64,000 nucleotides of DNA from Polymorphospora lycopeni (GTDB lineage Bacteria; Actinomycetota; Actinomycetes; Mycobacteriales; Micromonosporaceae), in contig NZ_JBCGDC010000009.1 in NCBI RefSeq assembly GCF_042237075.1, positions 1 through 64,000 on the forward strand, written 5' to 3'. The notes under the pieces are model-generated. The model saw nothing but the letters and a program-made list of their open reading frames with translations. It had not been told where the DNA came from and made no database searches. Position numbers and translations under genes: made by a program. This document shows positions 63,301 through 64,000 of the stretch, piece after piece. Every line of letters starts with the position of its first letter. Positions within the stretch are counted from its first letter, which is position 1.

Positions 63301-64000
63301 CGTTTCGACCAGGGTCTCCAGCGCCCGTTCGACCATGGCGCAGACCCGGTCGGCGGCGACCTCGGCGGTGGCGGCGACCGTCAGGATGAAGTCGTCACCG
63401 AGGTCGTCGACGTCGAGCGCCAGCGGGTAGTTGCCGCGCTCCTCGGCGGCCAGGTAGGTGAAGATGTCGGCGCCGGCCGCCGGCGTGGTGTCCGGTTTCG
63501 CCAGCACCTCCGCGTGCCGGTAGTTGAGCAGGGCGGTGAACAGCGGAGCCGGCGGCGCGACCCCGCTGCACGACTGCGCGAGCGCCAGCGGCGCGTGCTC
63601 GTGCCGGATCAGCTCGGTCAGTGCCCCGTGGGTACGCAGCACGCAGTCCGCGGCGCCGGTGTCGGCGAGCGTCACCCGCAGCGGAAGCGTGTTGATGAAC
63701 GGGCCGAGCACCCGGTCGCTGCCGGCGCCGCCCTGCATCCGGCCGAACAGCACGGTGCCGAACACCACGTCCTGCCGGCCGCTGGCCCGGGCCAGCACCT
63801 GCCCCCAGGCGACGTGGAAGAGGCTGGTCACGCTGACCTGCAGGGCCTGGGCCCGGGCCCGCAACCGCACCGCCAACTCCGCGTCGACGCGTACCCGGGC
63901 GTCGCGCATGGTGCGGCCGTCGCCGTGGATGTCCAGCAGGCCGAACGGCGCGGTAGGCGCGTCGACGGTGCCGAGCATCCCGCGGAAGAAGCTCTCCTGC
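54316..64000 (-). CDS. NRPS (5' end off window): C-A-PCP-C-A-PCP-Cy-A(Cys)-PCP-Ox
   Basis: At least 3200 residues; the N-terminus lies beyond the window edge. By nucleotide: the C-terminal half of a C domain 64000-63290; A1 63230-61700; PCP1 at 61530 (GGHSL); C 61390-60070 (HHIVSDGWS at 60955); A2 60000-58480; PCP2 at 58365 (GGHSL); Cy 58170-56850 with the heterocyclization motif DALIVDAAS at 57785; A3 56800-55370; PCP3 at 55225 with an atypical LGATS; Ox 54950-54400, an FMN-dependent SagB/McbC-type oxidase (RSVRRFG, GSAGGTYPVQ, CNIEAGAMAQ). A3 pocket residues fit cysteine, so Cy-A-PCP-Ox should form a thiazoline and oxidise it to a thiazole. The C-terminal tail TDTITVEI could pair with the TubC domain of NRPS2. 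Confidence 0.93.
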   Translation of the reverse strand, partial: QESFFRGMLGTVDAPTAPFGLLDIHGDGRTMRDARVRVDAELAVRLRARAQALQVSVTSLFHVAWGQVLARASGRQDVVFGTVLFGRMQGGAGSDRVLGPFINTLPLRVTLADTGAADCVLRTHGALTELIRHEHAPLALAQSCSGVAPPAPLFTALLNYRHAEVLAKPDTTPAAGADIFTYLAAEERGNYPLALDVDDLGDDFILTVAATAEVAADRVCAMVERALETLVETLERAPDAAVDRLDVLPPAERNRLLADGNETAVPYPPQRLLHHLFEARAARNPDAVALVLDDHELTYGELDARANRLAHHLRDRGVGPDRLVAICLERSLDTVVALLAVLKAGGAYLPLDPAYPVERLTHMLRDATPVVALTHGAARDRLGAALSGVDVPVVDLDADAAGWADLPVTVPVVDGLAAHHLAYVIYTSGTSGAANGVMVEHGQLVAVAAAWERLFDLRPGLVHLQMASFSFDVFTADVVRALGFGGRLVLCPRPLLLDSPGLYALLRRHDVDFADFVPAVLNPLMGYLDSVGGSLAGLETVVCGSDAWTAANAVQLRALCGPRVRIVNAYGVTEAAVDSTCYPLPADVADVAALTCLPIGRPLPNVRVYLLDAAGEPVPAGVVGEIHIGGAGVARGYLNRPELTAQRFGVSPFMPGDRLYRTGDLGRRLPDGQLEFLGRDDFQVKVRGFRVELGEIEARLAGCPGVREAVVVARPDSSGHQRLIAYHLSGGGQPPSARVLRDRLAAELPDYMVPAAFVRLAAWPLTPNGKVDRAALPAPDGEAFGQRGYVEPVGLLETVVAAVWADVLGIERVGRYDDFFALGGHSLLAMRLVSKIRQALGREVSPAALFAAPVLAAFVERMTPDGRDVLPPVRPVDRGGALTLSFAQQRLWFLERLGGVGPAYHMPMALRLDGWLDRSALTAALDALVARHEVLRTRIVADGADAHQHIDPPGTGFTLHVDDLTGHPEAVARLAELQAAEAATPFDLAAGPLIRGRLVVLAPDRHVLLLTMHHIVSDGWSMGVLTRELGVLYTAFHGGDTDPLPPLPIQYADYAAWQRQWLADGVLARQETYWRQALADAPALLELPTDRPRPAEQDHVGAQLALDLDADLTAALKALGARHGGSLFMTLLTGWAIVLSRLSGQTDLVIGTPTANRRRAELEDLIGFFVNTLALRVDLTGNPTTTQLLDRVRDLSLTTLEHQDLPFEQVVELVNPTRSLAHAPLFQVMFAWQNNEDGELALPGIEVTALPFPYTSAKFDLVLALAEQGGRITGSLEYATALFDTDTAHRYTRYLHRVLTQMADHPERPVAELTLLDERDRERVLRQARTSPVERDIRARFDSRVGTAPDAVAVSFEGGSLRYAELDRRANQLAHHLRERGVGPDSLVAVCLRRSPELVVALVAILRAGGAYVPLDPGYPAERLAYMLRDSAPVLLLTAGDTAAVADLPGAPPAIDLHADRSRWAGHPTGAPEPAAGPDHLAYVIYTSGSTGQPKGVAQTWRCLDNLVDWQLRFAAPGSPAPERVLQFASISFDVSFQEIWSTLCHGGELVLMDEERGRDLGGLRRFIAERGVRRAFLPAAVLHQMAGLTGAVAPLTPGCEIVTAGEALRVNDDVRALLVGLGGDYLYNQYGPTETHVVSQFALATADAASWPALPPIGRPIAGARLYVLDGRLEPVPDGVLGELYIGGTGLARGYLDRSGLTATRFHPDPFAGPGERMYRSGDLVRRRADGAIEFAGRADDQVKVRGFRVEPGEIESALRDVPGVREAAVLLREDSPGDPHLVGYLAGEVTAEVARDHLRRRLPGHLVPTRWVVLDRLPLTANGKLDRRALRAPEQADDATAYVAPRDDREARMAEIWAEVLRRDRVGAYDNFFALGGHSLLATRLVHAVNQRMAAGLSLRTLFQKPVLADLVAELARHDPPAVVDLPALTPDPAGRHEPFPLTDIQEAYWVGRESTIELGGVGAHGYSELRLREFDEERFRRALDRLIARHDMLRAVFHDGTQRVLATVPSYPMARHDLRGLDPETVGRRLAEIRERMSHQLLDAGRWPLFEFALTLLDGEARLHVSIDALIVDAASGQILEHELGLLYADPDADLPPLTVSFRDYVLAERALRRTPRYDRALAYWRERVGTLAPAPGLPLERQPESVERPRFTRYDEVLPAEQWGRLKAAAGRYGVTPSVLLLTAFAQVLARWSRQSRFTLSLPLFNRLPLHPGINAVIGDFTSLVLVEVDVPAGVDFVTRARAVQEQLWQDIDHAAVSGVRVNRELARARGTRHAALPVVFNSTLSELAPESGDSGLPAALNGEVVHGITQTPQVWIDHTVLEAGGRLHFNWDSIDELFPAGLVAEMFAAYRTLLDRLTDAAAWHTTVDGPVAPPAPAALPAPGPLMHELFDRQALATPAAPAVLAPDRRLDYATLRTEARRLAGRLQDRGVRPGQLVAVLLDRGWEQVVATLAVLYAGGAYLPVDPDWPAERVARVLERAGAELALVGPAPVAVPDGVGQLVVDAATVGAGGPEPRPVAVADTDLAYVIYTSGSTGTPKGVMIDHRGAVNTLLDVNGRFGVGPADRVLAVSALSFDLSVFDIFGTLAAGAAVVTLDPELARDPVHWSELAWTHRVSVWNSVPALAGMLVDHAEGGHPPPPSLRLVMLSGDWIPLPLPGRLRALLPDVDVHSLGGATEASIWSIHHPIGEVDPAWRSIPYGRALANQRFYVLDEALRTRPTWAVGHLYIGGIGLARGYWRDEAATAASFVVHPVTGERLYRTGDLGRLRPDGSIEFLGREDDQVKVNGYRVELGEIESALESHPGVRAAALRLIGAAQADKRLAAYVVPDGVALDAAVLVEHLERRVPAYMVPASFTFLDALPLSANGKVDRGQLPDPRPSAVPVVAALVLDDPAEDRLVKIVTEILDVPVVAPDANLLLLGATSIDIVRIANALSGELGFRPKLARLMRQPTLADLLGMYREHVAQRAVVARAQRAVVDDPAARAEFKARGEGRRVFPPATGQVALAAPADPAFARRYTDYRSVRRFGADPVPAHALGLLLAALAQRQVDGRAKFQYGSAGGTYPVQTYLYVKPGRITGVPGGAYYHDPATHRLVALGGERELSPDAYDYFVNRPVFESAAFALFLVAQRAAIDPLYPEQSVAFCNIEAGAMAQLLTMAAADHGLGLCGIGSLETDELAALFDLDTSHRLVYSLVGGTRPAPGIPGQRPADAGSTDTITVEI

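Overview
The window is high-GC actinobacterial DNA. GTG starts, Stealth proteins, an actinobacterial holin-like protein, a PASTA-less Ser/Thr kinase and large NRPS/PKS genes fit a filamentous actinomycete, most plausibly of the Micromonospora type; that genus-level guess is inference. Two places look like assembly damage: a 13-N gap at 24960 flanked by a 51-bp duplicate, and a G24/C32 run at 31469-31527.

Layout. (1) 1-6530 appears to be the right end of an integrated island. It carries an XRE-type regulator, a complete three-gene ABC-3C conflict system (nuclease-like component, middle component, DUF3732 SMC/Rad50-like ATPase), a large HTH protein and a small membrane protein. It ends at a 3' fragment of tRNA-Arg(ACG) that I read as an attachment site. 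(2) 6530-10400 is a recombined zone: a cold-shock gene in frame with a broken DUF6431 transposon-associated gene, a small secreted protein, and an IS1634-type insertion sequence with clear inverted repeats. (3) 10400-18000 holds a fatty acid desaturase, a group of envelope/stress genes (PRC-barrel-DUF2382, small membrane protein, helical protein, holin-X, DUF3618), two of whose transcription units have sigma-B-like promoters, a flavodoxin-fold oxidoreductase and a membrane Ser/Thr kinase. (4) 18500-24912 is a surface-glycan operon: Stealth, GT2-TagF fusion, Stealth. (5) 25071-33763 is an aldonate/hexuronate catabolic operon. It has a lipoprotein binding protein, two permeases (no ATPase), galactonate-type dehydratase, KDPG aldolase, KDG kinase, mannonate-type dehydratase and gluconokinase, with a divergent FadR-type GntR regulator. 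(6) 33850-37706 holds a secreted trypsin-like protease, a FAD oxidoreductase and a secreted repeat protein.

(7) 37709-64000 is one translationally coupled minus-strand biosynthetic operon that continues off the right edge. In transcription order: NRPS1 (partial C-A-PCP-C-A-PCP-Cy-A(Cys)-PCP-Ox), NRPS2 (TubC docking-C-A-PCP-TE), NRPS3/PKS (A-PCP-C-A-PCP-KS-KR-ACP-TE with no AT), type II thioesterase, GSCFA-family protein, SGNH hydrolase, and TauD/TfdA dioxygenase. The expected chemistry is a thiazole-containing peptide plus a peptide extended by one ketide and reduced to a beta-hydroxy acid. The AT-less PKS module, the two in-line TE domains and the GSCFA/SGNH pair make this the most promising unexplored system here; the ABC-3C island is second.
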